64,000 bases of DNA, taken from the NCBI GenBank assembly GCA_033064195.1, contig JARBJD010000086.1, positions 62,001 to 126,000 on the forward strand, read 5' to 3'. The number at the start of each line of letters is the position of its first letter. Position 1 is the first letter of the stretch. Origin of the DNA: Blattamonas nauphoetae. Its lineage: Eukaryota; Preaxostyla; Oxymonadida. A program made the position numbers and the translations under genes. Below are positions 1 to 10,922 of this stretch, one piece after another. Under the pieces are notes generated by a model, which worked only from the letters and a program-made list of their open reading frames with translations, searched no databases and was not told where the DNA came from.

Positions 1-236
1 CAACCCTCTCTCAATGTTTGCCTGTTGTTTGACGAAGAGTGGAGAGAATGAAGAAGAGTGAAGTGAATATGAGTGAGAAGAGAGACGAGTTCTGATTTGT
101 CGATCACCACTTCCATTCACGACACCAACAGAAATCATAACAAAATCCGCTTCAACGCCATGAGGAAAGATAAGATGAGATGAAGGGATGAGCGAGAGTG
201 AGGTGCGAGGAGTTCGATCTACAGAGGTACAGCTTG

Positions 237-722
237 CAGTCATGGACAAAAGTGGTCGGCAGGAAAAAGCTCAAAGTCTGGTGTGACGAATTAGGAAAGG
301 AGTTCGATGCTGAAACTTCACATGTGTGGAGGTGACATGACATCGACACGCATCGAGGTTGGTAGACTTGTCTACAGTTTGTGGGTGAGAAATGCGAACC
401 TTTCCACTGTAGAAGTTTTTTTGCGAATGTTCGCTTTTTCTTGCGGAAGAGTCGGAGGATCTCGTATATTTCGGCAAAAATGATCTAATCTCTTCACAAC
501 CTCTCACTGTGTGAAAAATGGTCGATTGTGGTTGAGCACATATTTTTGTCACTTTTTTTCAGACTCTTCGTTCCTCTGTATCTCCACTACGAAACAACCG
601 TTCGCTCTGGTTTTCTCGCCACAATGTTCTTTTTGGATGATGAAGTGTCCGACTAAACAAAAACGAAATCTCACCACTCAGTGTTTCTGGACAGGAAAAC
701 CGAAAACTTTTGTCCATGACTG
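237..722. mobile_element. 486-bp MITE, copy A
   Basis: The segment is bounded by perfect 17-bp inverted repeats, CAGTCATGGACAAAAGT at the left and its reverse complement at the right. It is flanked on both sides by TTG, which fits a 3-bp target duplication. A second copy of the same length and similar sequence lies at 7512-7997 in the opposite orientation. No transposase is seen, so it is non-autonomous. The superfamily is not assigned: the CAGT start recalls some Tc1-like ends, but a TA duplication is not present. Confidence 0.85.
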
Positions 723-1098
723 TTGAATATGAGGAAGAGTGAAGGATGTTGGTTTGATTGATCACCAACCTTGATCAGAGCTCGTCAACATTCAATCCCA
801 GCTCGAGACAGAATCGTTTTGTGTCATATTGCATGTCCCAATCGCTGTTCGCATCGACTCCCACAACTCGCAGTTCAAAGGCATCGTCCCACCCTTCGTC
901 TCTTAAAAGTCTTTCTCGTATCTTCTGTCGCTCTAGCAGGTTTCGATTCCATTCAGATGTTCTGCTCAACAAGCTCCGGAAGACAATCTGAAAACGGTTT
1001 TCGTTCTCCATCTCGACCATTGTTCGCATTTCCCATTTCACTAGCTCTGTTATTATGTCAGCGTCGTGTTCGTCTGATCTCATGTTTGGAAAAGCGAG

Positions 1099-1155
1099 GA
1101 AGAGTGAGAATCCTTCTGCATCTGAGGTGAGAAGTTTGGTAATGGGTTAGATTCT
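1099..1155 (+). repeat. DIRS inverted terminal repeat, left
   Basis: About 57 bp that match the reverse complement of 5678-5734 with about two differences. Confidence 0.85.
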
Positions 1156-1374
1156 TGGGAGAAGGAAAGTGAGATGCGATGAGAGCTGAAGGAGTTTAAT
1201 ACAAGAAGATAAGCAACTCAACCAAAGGCAGGTACCAGCTCAAAGACAGACAACGTGAAAACATAAAAGACCAGACGATAGCCAAGTAAAGTCAACACAC
1301 AAAAAGAACTTCTGAAGATAGATGAATGGAATGAAAGCAATGATGATGTGCGAACCGTTGGGGTGGGTGGGTGG

Positions 1375-1446
1375 CACTCTTCCTCGCTTTTCCAAACATG
1401 AGATCAGTCTGCACTGATCATGTTCGTCTGAGCTCGGAAGAGTGAG
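1375..1446. repeat. DIRS internal complementary region
   Basis: The left half is the reverse complement of the outer left end (about 1076-1106). The right half is the reverse complement of the outer right end (about 5727-5769). The two halves overlap at GATCAG. This arrangement is diagnostic for DIRS elements, where it is thought to serve in completing the circular intermediate. It lies at the 3' margin of the recombinase reading frame. Confidence 0.85.
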
Positions 1447-2560
1447 GGCTTGGGAGAACTGCTTCAGACTCATCGTGGATTTCACTTTCCGACTGAGGGT
1501 TGCATTGTGTGTCGGCGAGTGTTGGGAGTAGATAATGCGTTTCCATGACGCCAGACTTTGCGGACAGGCGCACTGAATGCGCAGTGGACCCAATTGACTC
1601 CCCACTCATGACCCGAGACGAGATTCCTGCGTGTTTCAGCGAATACGGTGAAAACTTGGTGACGTCTATTCCCGCTGATTGCATAAGAGGTCTGACCAAA
1701 CCTCTAACCTCCTCCACTTTCCTCTCCCGCATCGTCACGTCATTGAAGAAGATCGATGTTGTCTCCCAACCTGTTGGTCGGAGAGAACGAATGCGTTGGC
1801 TCGTCCTCTGAAGAACATCTCCAACGCGGAGCTCGCTCGGAAGGTTGTCTTCCCTCAAAACTACACGCGAAAGTCCGACCTGAACCTTTAACTCAGCCAG
1901 GAGAATCACTGTCTGTCCCCCTTCTGCTACCTGGATTCTCCCACAAAGGACTGAAGTCATTTCAGTGAACCTCATTCCATGTTGGAGGATGAGGCTGACT
2001 GCAAGAAAGGACTGCCATTGATTCAAAGTGGATGCTCTTGCCTTATAGTCTTTTAGATGAGGGATGAGAATCTTCGCGTCGAAAATTGAGTTGTACTTCG
2101 AGCGAGTAGGGTTCCTTTTCTTCTCTCCTCGAATGAAGAGTGAGACTGCTGATGACTCACTCACATCGTCTATCCCCAAATGCTTGCACAAGAAACTCAA
2201 GGCAGATCTTGCCACCTCCTTCGTTCTTCTACCTCCACCTCGCTGAGCCAAAAAGTTGGCAGCTTCCACATCGGAAATCTGTGTCCACTCCTTCCCCGCC
2301 TGTACACACCACCTCACCCATCTCCTAATCTCTCCAGCATACTGTGCCCTCGTTCTCTCTGCGAAGGCCCCTTTCCAACTGCTGATTGCCTCCGCCGACA
2401 GTCCCTTCATCTCTCCGAGGGTGTCCCAGATCTCCTGGGAACGAAGAATGCTTTCACCATCCCAGCTGGGATGCTCGCTCCTGCTGCCTTGACTCCAGGT
2501 CCCTCGACTAGGACGTCCGTGCTCCTTCCCAGTGTCACTTTTTTCGTCGCCAATTGCTTG
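1418..2560 (-). CDS. Tyrosine recombinase part of the DIRS element
   Basis: The last ~380 codons of a long minus-strand frame. It opens with a core-binding-like helical region (FAERTRAQYAGEIRRWVRW), then a catalytic region with QHGMRFTEM, PYSLKHAG and a later Ser/Thr-rich tail. This resembles the phage-integrase-like recombinases of DIRS and Ngaro elements, which replace the usual retroviral-type integrase. Family assignment is by motif pattern only. Confidence 0.75.
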   Translation of the reverse strand, partial: QAIGDEKSDTGKEHGRPSRGTWSQGSRSEHPSWDGESILRSQEIWDTLGEMKGLSAEAISSWKGAFAERTRAQYAGEIRRWVRWCVQAGKEWTQISDVEAANFLAQRGGGRRTKEVARSALSFLCKHLGIDDVSESSAVSLFIRGEKKRNPTRSKYNSIFDAKILIPHLKDYKARASTLNQWQSFLAVSLILQHGMRFTEMTSVLCGRIQVAEGGQTVILLAELKVQVGLSRVVLREDNLPSELRVGDVLQRTSQRIRSLRPTGWETTSIFFNDVTMRERKVEEVRGLVRPLMQSAGIDVTKFSPYSLKHAGISSRVMSGESIGSTAHSVRLSAKSGVMETHYLLPTLADTQCNPQSESEIHDESEAVLPSPHSSELRRT

Positions 2561-4236
2561 AGCTCTGAATGACCTGGGAGCGTGGCCCAATCGAATGCCA
2601 CTACGATTCCTTCGCATCCGTCCCGTTCCATCTTCCTCACTGTCTTGAGGAGGAGCGGGTTGGGTGGGAAGGCCCAGACTATCTCCTCTCTCCAATCGAC
2701 CATCAGCCCGTTCGTGGCTATCGCCTGTTCGTTCCTCTTCCACGCACAAAAGCGTTCTGTCTGCGTGTTCCACGCGTTGGCGAACACATCCAGTGTTGGG
2801 ATGACCTTCCATGTCTGACACACCATTCGATATAGATCCTTCCTCAACTGATAATCCCCTCCGTCCTCTCCGCGTGACAACTCGTCTGCCTGACGATTGT
2901 CTCGTCCTGGGATATGAACTGCTCTCATTCTGTGTTTGTGTTGCGTTAGATACGACAAAATGTTTCGAAGGGTAGGGAGGAGTGAGACGGCACAACTCCT
3001 CCGGTTGATGTTGAAGACAACGGTTGAATTGTCCGATTTGAGGAGGATGTCCGTCCCGTCCTCCAAACTCCTCTCCTTCTGCATCTCTTCGATGATCCAA
3101 CTGACCGCAAGCATCTCTCTCCAATTGCTGCTCTGCTTCCTCTCCTCCTCGCTGAAAGTCCTCTGATGAAATGTGTCCTCCTTTCCTTTGGAGCTGACGA
3201 CTGCGCCCATTCCCCACTCCGATGCGTCGGTCGGGACGACCACGGTTGGAACGAAAGGTCGGATGCTGGCTTCCATCTCCCTCTGCAATCGTTCCTTCCA
3301 CCATCTGAGCTCCTCGATCTCTGTGTCTCCCAGAGCTCCTCGGTTGTGATATCCTCCGTCTCCCACGATCTCCTCCTTCCTCCTCGTCAGGTTCCTTGTT
3401 CGGACGAACGTCTCTGCCTCGACGAGGGCGAAGGATTGGAGGACACCTACGAGCGACGCCAGTGCGTGCCCGACGCACTGGCGCTGGTGTCTGCACTGTG
3501 TCAGCCTGTCCCTCACCTTCACGAACGCCCTCTTCCGCTTCTTCCTCGTCGCGGCCACCATCATCGACTCGGTCTTCCAGAGGAATCCGAGGAACTCCAG
3601 CTGCCTTGAGGGTTGGAGGATGGACTTCTCCTGATTCACAGTGAATCCTAGTCTGTCCAATTCCAGCAATGTCAGCAGAATGATCTTCTCCATCTCCGCC
3701 TCCGACTCCCCCATCAGCAGAATGTCGTCCAGATAGATGACCAGCCTGATCCTCCTCCTGAGCTTTGATACGACCTCCCTCATCATCTTTGTGAAGATGA
3801 GTGGGGACAGGCTGAGTCCAAATGGGAGAGTTGTGTGGCTGTAGTAAATATTTTGGAAGGTAAAGCATAGATACTGGGCTGAGTCGCTGTGGATGGGGAC
3901 GTGTTGATATGCCAGCCGCAGGTCGATCTTTGCCAGATAGTCTCCAGTCCTCATCGTGTCCACAATTGTCGTCCAGCTCTCCATCTTGAAGTGCGTCGGC
4001 AGCAAGAGCCTGTTCGCTGGCCGACAATCGAGAATCTTTCGATACGTACCATCCGACTTCGGAACCAAGAACGTGTTGTTCAGAAGAACCACTTTGTCGA
4101 TCGTGGTCTTCACAATCATTCCCTCCTTCAACTCCGCCGCAATCAACTCCCTCATTGCTCGACTCTCCTTCTCCCCCTTGACAATACACTGCGAATGTCC
4201 CTTCAACTCTGGCTTGGAGAGGAAGGGGATCCTCAC
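2407..4236 (-). CDS. Reverse transcriptase and RNase H part of the DIRS element
   Basis: A frame of about 609 codons. It has the reverse-transcriptase fingers and palm (FLVPKSDGTYRKILDCRPAN, then KIDLRLAYQHVPI), the catalytic YLDDILL motif, and downstream an RNase-H-like domain (VVPTDASEWGMGAVV; LKSDNSTVVFNINR; VHIPGRDNRQADELSR). The order RT then RNase H then recombinase is that of DIRS-like elements. It overlaps the recombinase frame, a compact arrangement usual in this group. Confidence 0.9.
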   Translation of the reverse strand: MRIPFLSKPELKGHSQCIVKGEKESRAMRELIAAELKEGMIVKTTIDKVVLLNNTFLVPKSDGTYRKILDCRPANRLLLPTHFKMESWTTIVDTMRTGDYLAKIDLRLAYQHVPIHSDSAQYLCFTFQNIYYSHTTLPFGLSLSPLIFTKMMREVVSKLRRRIRLVIYLDDILLMGESEAEMEKIILLTLLELDRLGFTVNQEKSILQPSRQLEFLGFLWKTESMMVAATRKKRKRAFVKVRDRLTQCRHQRQCVGHALASLVGVLQSFALVEAETFVRTRNLTRRKEEIVGDGGYHNRGALGDTEIEELRWWKERLQREMEASIRPFVPTVVVPTDASEWGMGAVVSSKGKEDTFHQRTFSEEERKQSSNWREMLAVSWIIEEMQKERSLEDGTDILLKSDNSTVVFNINRRSCAVSLLPTLRNILSYLTQHKHRMRAVHIPGRDNRQADELSRGEDGGDYQLRKDLYRMVCQTWKVIPTLDVFANAWNTQTERFCAWKRNEQAIATNGLMVDWREEIVWAFPPNPLLLKTVRKMERDGCEGIVVAFDWATLPGHSELKQLATKKVTLGRSTDVLVEGPGVKAAGASIPAGMVKAFFVPRRSGTPSER

Positions 4237-4490
4237 TCCTTCCTTGACAGCTTGATAAAACCTTGATCGCTTCCATTCCTGCGCCTTGTGCCGAATGAAG
4301 CCTCCAATCCCAACGCCGCTCCTCTCTCGTGTTTGATGTTGAAAGAAAGACCGAACTTTGTCTGTTAAAGAAAGATCCCGTGAAAGGTAACTGAAACCAA
4401 GAGTGTGTTTGTGTGTGCTGTAAGTTAATAGTGTTGTAGGTCTTGTGGGAACAGAACAGTTGTGAGATGCGAAGTGAAAGGTCGGAGCTT

Positions 4491-5663
4491 CTACTGTCTT
4501 GTTTGTTGTCCGCTCCTCTGGTCTTCCACGAGCGATGGGTGATTCGAGAACCTGTTTGAAAACTGGCGGCGCGGTTGGGAAGAGGGGATGAATCGAGGAG
4601 GTGCCACCTGCTGTCCCCCACGCCAGTCTCCCCTCTGATTGTATTGGGAGCTGATCCAGCGTGGGCCTGTGCTCGGCCGAAAAAACTGGGTATGTCTTCT
4701 TTGCTTCATTTCCGCCCCAATCGAGCGAACCTCCCTCGCTTGCTGAATCTCCTTCTGCAGCTCTTCTCGCTGTCTTCGTGCATTGTCTTGTTCTCTCTCA
4801 TCCCCTTTAAAGCTTGAAAGGATGTTCAGCCCCAGCACCTTCCGTGTTTGTTCAATCCTCTTCACAATCTCTGCTGCCTTATAACCTTGGAGACAGATCG
4901 CCTGTCCAATTGGCATTCCTTGCTTACCCGCTTGAAACAAACCACAGGCAAGCTTGACGCCGTGGAAGGCCTCCTTCTTCAACGCAATCAGGAGGTCGTC
5001 GACCCTCCGATCTTCCTTCGCAACGAATTCTCTAATAACGTCCTCATTGAGCTTTAGACCTTCCACCAGCTTCATCACCTCACGTAATGTTTGGAGTGCG
5101 ACCGGGTTCCACGTGAAAAGGGGCAGTTCAGTTGCCACCTCCACCATCGTCGTTTGGAGGTCATTTATCTCCACTTCATCCATCGCATTTGCACCTCGAT
5201 TGGGGAGTGATTCGATTGCATCATGTTGTGGTTCTTGAAATTGCACACCGGGACGCCGAGCGGGGAGGTGGAAGATCGGTGGAGTGACATTACCCGTATC
5301 CTCAAGTTGAGGTGTGTTCAGTGGCGGAATTTGATTGCGTGTGAATGGTTGAGGCGTGAGAACCTGTCGTTGAGGGACTCTCTGTGCGAGTCCGGTAATG
5401 GCAGCCTGCCAACTTTCCGAATCGAGACCAAAGGCCAAGTCTATCGTTCCCATCATCAACCGAACTAAATGGAAGAGTGCTCCTGCGGCCGGAGTCAGAT
5501 ATTGAGGCATTTGCATATTGGCGAACTCCTGTGCCTCCTCCGACTCCGGAACCAACATCGTCGTGAAAACTTTGGCGGCGAACCCTCGTAACTCCTTGAG
5601 CCGATTATGAAACGAATCCAAGCTACTTGAATTGTCCATCGTTCCGAAGTGACCAAACTTCAA
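4491..5663 (-). CDS. Gag-like part of the DIRS element
   Basis: About 390 codons, the 5'-most frame of the element. The middle is helical (LQTLREVMKLVEGLKLNEDVI) and the tail is rich in Gln and Arg, with a coiled-coil-like stretch before it. No zinc knuckle is visible. Assignment as Gag-like rests on position and composition. Confidence 0.6.
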   Translation of the reverse strand: MKFGHFGTMDNSSSLDSFHNRLKELRGFAAKVFTTMLVPESEEAQEFANMQMPQYLTPAAGALFHLVRLMMGTIDLAFGLDSESWQAAITGLAQRVPQRQVLTPQPFTRNQIPPLNTPQLEDTGNVTPPIFHLPARRPGVQFQEPQHDAIESLPNRGANAMDEVEINDLQTTMVEVATELPLFTWNPVALQTLREVMKLVEGLKLNEDVIREFVAKEDRRVDDLLIALKKEAFHGVKLACGLFQAGKQGMPIGQAICLQGYKAAEIVKRIEQTRKVLGLNILSSFKGDEREQDNARRQREELQKEIQQAREVRSIGAEMKQRRHTQFFRPSTGPRWISSQYNQRGDWRGGQQVAPPRFIPSSQPRRQFSNRFSNHPSLVEDQRSGQQTRQ

Positions 5664-5677
5664 ACAAAAAACAGATG

Positions 5678-5734
5678 AGAATCTAACCCATTTCCAAACT
5701 TCTCACCTCAGATGTAGAAGGATTCTCACTCTTC
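5678..5734 (-). repeat. DIRS inverted terminal repeat, right
   Basis: Partner of 1099-1155. Outside it, up to 5769, lies a short imperfect palindrome (GATCAGTGCAGACTGATC) that is also copied in the internal complementary region. Confidence 0.85.
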
Positions 5735-7511
5735 CGAGCTCAGACGAACATGATCAGTGCAGACTGATCGAAGTTCCATGTTTGTGAGGTGATTGTGCAT
5801 TAGAAAGAGGACAGGTTCGAGAACAATTGTGTTTTGTTCATCCAGAAGTAGTTTCTCCGAACTGTTGAAGATGAATTTGATGAATTGTTTGGCTGGTTCG
5901 AACACAGAAACACAAATGAGACGATACTGTTCAAAGCGTGCTTGTTCATCGTCTCCAATCGGACGCAACATGTGACTGAGGAGAATTGAAAGATGAGATC
6001 AGGAAAGGAAGAATCATCAAGAACGATTGATTGGATGGAAGATGTGTGGGTTTTAGTGTTTTTTGTTAGTGACATCGATGAAATATACCCATCCAATGTT
6101 CACAAACGTTAGAAACTGGCTTCGAAGATTGTTGAGAGTAGCAATCGTTTGAATGTGAGCGTCAGAAGCCAATGGAGTGGTTGGAGATGAGTCGGAGGGA
6201 AGAGAAGCGATGAGATTGTCGATGTTCGAAATGGCGGAGAGAATCAGTGAGAGAGTCCTTCATGAGGAGAGTCATTTCTCCAATGATCTCTGAATCAACC
6301 TGAAATGACGAGAAATGAGGAAAAGAGTCATATCATGCCTCGATTCGTGGTATTTCTTTCAGAAGGCGAGGAGGTACCAGGAACAAATACGAACAGAAGG
6401 GAAGGCAACGAGCGATGATGCCACGATCATCTTTCGTGAGCTGGATGTATTGGGTGAAGTTGGAAGGACTGGTTGGGAGATTCAGTTGGAATTCGGAGAA
6501 AACGATTTGGAGTTTCATGGTCAGAGCAGTCGGAAATGAGAGACCAGAATATTGAAAGTGAAAGGAAGAAGGAGGGAAGATGGGTGAGGGGAGACAAGTG
6601 AAAGCAGATGCATCTCGCTCGACGGCATTGAAAAGGGCCAAGAGAGAGTCTGTGGCAATTGTCAGATGATTGGAGAGAGAAACACGAGCCAAAGTGGCGA
6701 GAACTGCAGATGGAGGTGATAATTTACAGATTGTGCAGAATGCAGAAGTGATGACGTTCTTGTGCTGGAGAAAAAGCGAGTCGACGAATTCAGGTTCGAA
6801 AAAGAGAGATTCCAAGCAAGAACAACACTGAATAGAAATGAAGAAGATGAAAGAAGGCAACACACTGATACCAATGCAGGACACTTCAACCAATCTCCAA
6901 ATTGCGTGATCACGAAAGAAGCGATTTCAGAGGAAAGCGAGGAGTGAATGAACGATGGCAGGTCCGAATCTAAAAGAAAGCAAGAAAGTATGTACAACCA
7001 CAACGAAGAAAATCACAAACAAATAATCTCAAGTAATTTCAACAATTCAGCCTGAAAAGCGAGAATGATCAAAACGAAAAGGAGATACCACAAGTCTCGG
7101 TGAGTGTGTTCCACAACACAATTGAGACAAGAATCGACACCAATCATCAAAAGAGACACCTCGCCAACTTTCTAGAACACATCCAAAACATCCAAAGCAG
7201 AAATCAACCAATAGACGAAGAAAACGAAAAGACACACCAGATGCCATTTTCTGCAATTTTCGGAGTGTGTCAACAATAATACTATCACTGCCACACTTCA
7301 ATCTTTCAAGAAGCGATTAGATGTTGGCCTAAGAACGAGAGAGATGAATCATGAAAACAAAAAACCATATTGCGACTGGGTGCCCAGCTCCAAGGACTCG
7401 GTGAGCGATCTCGAAAAAGGAGAGACATCTCCGAAATAATCGAGGTGTGACTAGATTCGATTGTTGTGTCAATCATTCTGATAAAAAATCAGTCCCAACA
7501 TAAATTCCTAT

Positions 7512-7997
7512 CAGTCATGGACAAAAGTTCTCGGTTTTCCGGTCCAGAAACACTGAGCGGTGAAATTTGGTTTTTATATTGTCAGACACTTCATCATCAA
7601 AAAAGACCATTGTGGCGAGAAAATCAGAGCGAGCAGTTGTTTCATGATGGAGATACGGAAGAATGAAGAGTCTGAAAAAAAGTGACAAAAACATGTGCTC
7701 AACCACAATCGACCATTTTTCACTCAGTGAGAGGTGATGATGAGATGAGATCATTGATACCGAAATTAGCGAGATCCTCAGCCTCCTCCGCAAGAAAATG
7801 CAAACATTCGTAAAAAAACGTCTACAGTGGAATGGTTCGTATTTCTCACCCACTAACTGTAGACCAGCCTACTAACCTCGATGCGTGTAGATGTCATGTC
7901 ACCTCCACACATGTGTAGTTTCAGCATCGAACTCCTTTACCAAATCGTCAGACCAGAGTTTGTCATTTTTCCTGCCGACCACTTTTGTCCATGACTG
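7512..7997. mobile_element. 486-bp MITE, copy B
   Basis: Same 17-bp inverted ends and same length as 237-722, in the opposite orientation. It is flanked by TAT on both sides (7509-7511 and 7998-8000), a 3-bp target duplication. The interior is similar to copy A but clearly diverged, so the copies are not brand new. No coding capacity. Confidence 0.85.
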
Positions 7998-8073
7998 TAT
8001 CGACACACGAGATTATCATCAGAATTGTTCTCGGATTCTTTTTCTTTTTCCAGGACTCCATATGGATTGAAAA

Positions 8074-10922
8074 TAGGGATGGGCAGCGGTCGGTCCGACT
8101 GCTCGTCGACCGACCGACTGGTTTTTTCTGATGATCAACCCTTTTTCACGACAATAGGATGGTGTTTTCTTGAGAATCCTTCATGGTCATTCTCTAGGGA
8201 CTGTTTCCTGGATCTTCATGTTAATTGAGTGGAATAAGTTCTATTTTAATCCGAGAGACATGCAGTTTTGATAATTCTGCGTGGAAAATGGGAAGATCAT
8301 TTCGATGAAGAGAACTAGCTTCAATATCACGGACTTTTATGAGAAGGAGTGAAGTGAGAGATGAAAGCGTCAAAGAAAAGGGACAACAAGATTAATTTGT
8401 TCGAACAACACTTGTCAGCGCGGTCACTTTCTCTCTTCTTTTCTATTGGCTTCTTCAATCATCCTATGTCATTCTCCCTTTCCCACCTTTTTCTCACTGC
8501 TTCTCTTTTGTCTCCTTCCCTTTTCCTTTTCAGTTCCGCTTGATGATCGTTCGTTTTTCTGTTCACCACACATTTGCTGTAATTCAAACTTCTTCGTCCA
8601 CTTTGCTTTTTCTTTGCTTCTGAATGAACCTGCTCCTTCCTCTGTCTTGGTTGATCCATTCTTCTGTCCATCCATTTCCCTCTTTTCTTGTGTTCTACAG
8701 TTCATTGCCTTCTTTCAATGATCTCTCTTCCTGCTTTCTTTCTCCATCGTTCGTCACTTCCACATGACAGTCTCACCTTCTTCCCTCAGATCTTCGGTTG
8801 TTTCCTGATGAGACCACTTTTCCGGCGTCACATGGTGAAGATCGTCCTTTGTCAGTATGTCCTCTCCTTTTGGTAGTTTCCTCCAATTTATGTGTTGTCT
8901 TCGCTCTTCTGTTTCAAGATGTGTCTTCCTCATCGTGTCATCTTGCGATTGCTTGTGATGCTCTGAACTTTGAGATCTTCTCATGTCTCCTGTCTGATTA
9001 GCTCGATAAGTGCTTCCAATTCGTCTGATCGATGAAACGAACGATTTAGTTCTTCCACTTATCCTTTTTCGGTTTCCCTTCTTTTCTTCCCCTTCTTTCT
9101 TTCTTTGGTGATCCTTTGGAGATCGGCTGAATCTTGCCATAGATTGTCCCAATATTCTCGCAATGTACGATCTGATCACTCGTACTCATGCTCTGTCTCC
9201 CTTTTCCTCTCAGTTTTCGTTTCAGTTCTCTTCTAGTGGCCATTTTTGTCGACACTTTATCCGTTGTCTGTATTCTGTTTCTCTTCTTCAGCATTCATCC
9301 CTTCGTTGATGGGTTTCCTTTATTTTTGAATCTCCGTGCTGTATATGTTCATTTGGTCAGGTTGTATCATGTCCTTTGTGATATCCATCGTGGATCATTT
9401 GATCCTTCTGACCATTCGCTCCTGTGAGGAGAAAAAGTTGGTTAAAAGGAAGGCATACGAGTGATGATCGTTTTAAACTGCACTGGAGTGAGAGAGAAGG
9501 GCAACTATATGAATGTTGAGAAGAAGTTCACCAAAGATGTTGAGGGAGCTGAGGATGTGAAATGAAGAAGAATTAAAGAAATGAAACGAGGAAGAACAAT
9601 TGAAGAAGGATAGATGAAACAATGAGGTGAAGATACATACATAGAGTTCCAAATATTCAGAGAACAGCATCAGAGTTCTTGTTCTGGAAAGATCCTTGAT
9701 GTCTGCTCATCGTTGGTGTCAATAGAGCACTATCTTGCATGTCAGACATTGACTACTTATGTAATTTGGGTTTCAACTTGTTTCTCTACCGATTCGTTCA
9801 ATCGGAGTTGAATTGGTTTGTTTTTGAGTGTTTTGACCATTCCATGTTGAAAGGAGAAATGAATCAGAATGAGGACGTGAGAGAAACGATCTGTTGGTTT
9901 TGTGCTACAAGAAAGAGAAGTTTTTCGATGAAGAAGGGAAGATGAGAAAAATTGGTGAAAAAAGAAGAGATGAGGATGAATGGGACAAGATGGATCGGAC
10001 ATGCAATGACGTGAAGAAGCACACTTCTTCATCCAAAGTTTCACAGAACAGCGCCAGCATCAAAACGTATGACAGATTCTTGTGCGAAGTCAGAATCAAC
10101 GCTGTGATGACCGAGGAAAGCGAGAGAAATTGAATCCTGGAAAGAGTGGAGTGTAAAGAGTAGAATGAAGGAAATGGACGAACAATAGGATAAGATCAAA
10201 CAGATTTTGTAGAAGAAAGTCACAGTCTTTATCTTCCTTCATCTTCATCTCTTCATCTTCATTTCGCTCTTCATTCCAACTGGATATGTTCTCCTCTGGA
10301 GAAATCTTCCAGCAATTTATTCGCTATCTCCGTCGTTTTGACCAGTTCCAATTTCACATCGACTTCTGGCTCAAGTCGCAGATTATGAGGAGACAGAGGG
10401 TGATAAGAGTGGAAAAACAATAGGGATGCAAACCGATGTTGTGAATTGTCTTTATTTCATTTCATTCTCTCGACTTCAGAGTTGGGCTTGATCAAGACAT
10501 GTTTTGCTGATAAATGATGAGAAAGAGTTTGGTAAGGATGAAATAGTAATTAAACACCAGTTTTCTTTCGTTTGGATCTATAGCAAAGCAGTCAGAACAA
10601 AAAGGAAGAGTCGGGGTCGGTCGGACAGGCCGATTTTTTGTCCAATGTTGGGGAACGACAGACCGACTCAGGGACTCTTGAACTACGACCTCTGAAACGA
10701 TAATTTCGTGAAAAATGAGATGAACTAATTGTAGTGATGATGTGAATCAAAATTGAGAAAAAGAGAATAATAAAGTGTCCCTGACGGGATTCGATCCTGG
10801 GTCCGGGGAGCAAAAAGCTGGTGTGCTACCGCTCGACTAAAGGGCACTTCAAAAAAGTCGCCGACTGTTTTATTATTAGGGACTGGACTCGATGTTTTCA
10901 GACCGACCACTGCCCAAGCCTA
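8074..10922. mobile_element. Non-autonomous hAT-like element, 2.85 kb
   Basis: An exact 8-bp duplication, ATTGAAAA, lies immediately outside both ends (8066-8073 and 10923-10930). The ends are imperfect inverted repeats: TAGGGATGGGCAGCGGTCGG at the left, and TAGGCTTGGGCAGTGGTCGG when the right end is read inward. Further GGTCGGTC-type copies lie near 8100-8120 and 10615-10670. An 8-bp duplication and a TAG-type terminus are typical of hAT. The interior holds only short frames with no hAT dimerisation motif (for example a basic, low-complexity frame on the minus strand at 8754-9179), so I see no transposase. Confidence 0.8.
10776..10847 (-). tRNA. tRNA-like sequence, probably a pseudo-tRNA
   Basis: Read on the minus strand, this 72-nt stretch has a perfect A box (TAGTCGAGCGG), a B box with one deviation (GGATCGAATCC), a run of T around a possible TTT (Lys) anticodon, and partly matching acceptor ends. 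The anticodon and T stems pair poorly. It is followed by a T-rich tract that could stop polymerase III. It lies inside the hAT-like element close to its right end, so it may be a tRNA-derived segment carried by the transposon rather than a working tRNA gene. Confidence 0.4.

Larger units (their letters stand above)
1076..5769 (-). mobile_element. DIRS-type tyrosine-recombinase retrotransposon, looks whole
   Basis: A 4.7-kb element of the DIRS order, with three coding parts on the minus strand (Gag-like, reverse transcriptase with RNase H, and tyrosine recombinase). It has inverted terminal repeats and an internal region that is complementary to both outer ends, the hallmark of DIRS elements. 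The shared tetranucleotide GATC lies at both boundaries (1076-1079 and 5766-5769), and there is no longer target duplication, as expected for recombinase-mediated insertion. The terminal repeats differ at about 2 of 57 positions and the coding parts are long and open, so it looks whole and young. It sits inside a host gene. Confidence 0.88.
775..7340 (-). pseudogene. Helical-repeat-type protein gene, broken by a retroelement
   Basis: A spliced host gene read right to left. Recognisable exon pieces lie near 7300-7220, 6990-6890, 6830-6590, 6300-6107, 5975-5770 and, beyond the inserted element, 1075-775, where it ends in TGA. Short GT-AG introns are visible, for example a 24-nt one at 6704-6727 and one starting GTTTGT near 6107. 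The C-terminal part (EMRTMVEMENE..., then ...EGWDDAFELRVVG) resembles the end of the intact gene at 43924-45006, so both belong to one multicopy family that I recall from Blattamonas; its function is unknown and an armadillo/HEAT-like fold is a guess. Two lesions are visible: the element at 1076-5769, and a one-base frame change near 6240 between DSLTDS and ILSAISNID. The two sides of the element join in frame (NMELRSDEHDAD). It is probably a dead copy. Confidence 0.7.

Noticed and set aside
1545-4266. Long plus-strand frames opposite the retroelement
   Set aside because: They mirror the RT and recombinase coding parts and have no motif of their own.
7355-7444. Small plus-strand frame starting MNHENKKPYCDWV
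   Set aside because: Only 30 codons, isolated, and it lies at the upstream edge of the minus-strand gene.
8459-9294. Basic minus-strand frames inside the hAT-like element, considered as a transposase or LINE part
   Set aside because: Low-complexity Lys/Arg/Glu sequence without any catalytic or dimerisation motif.
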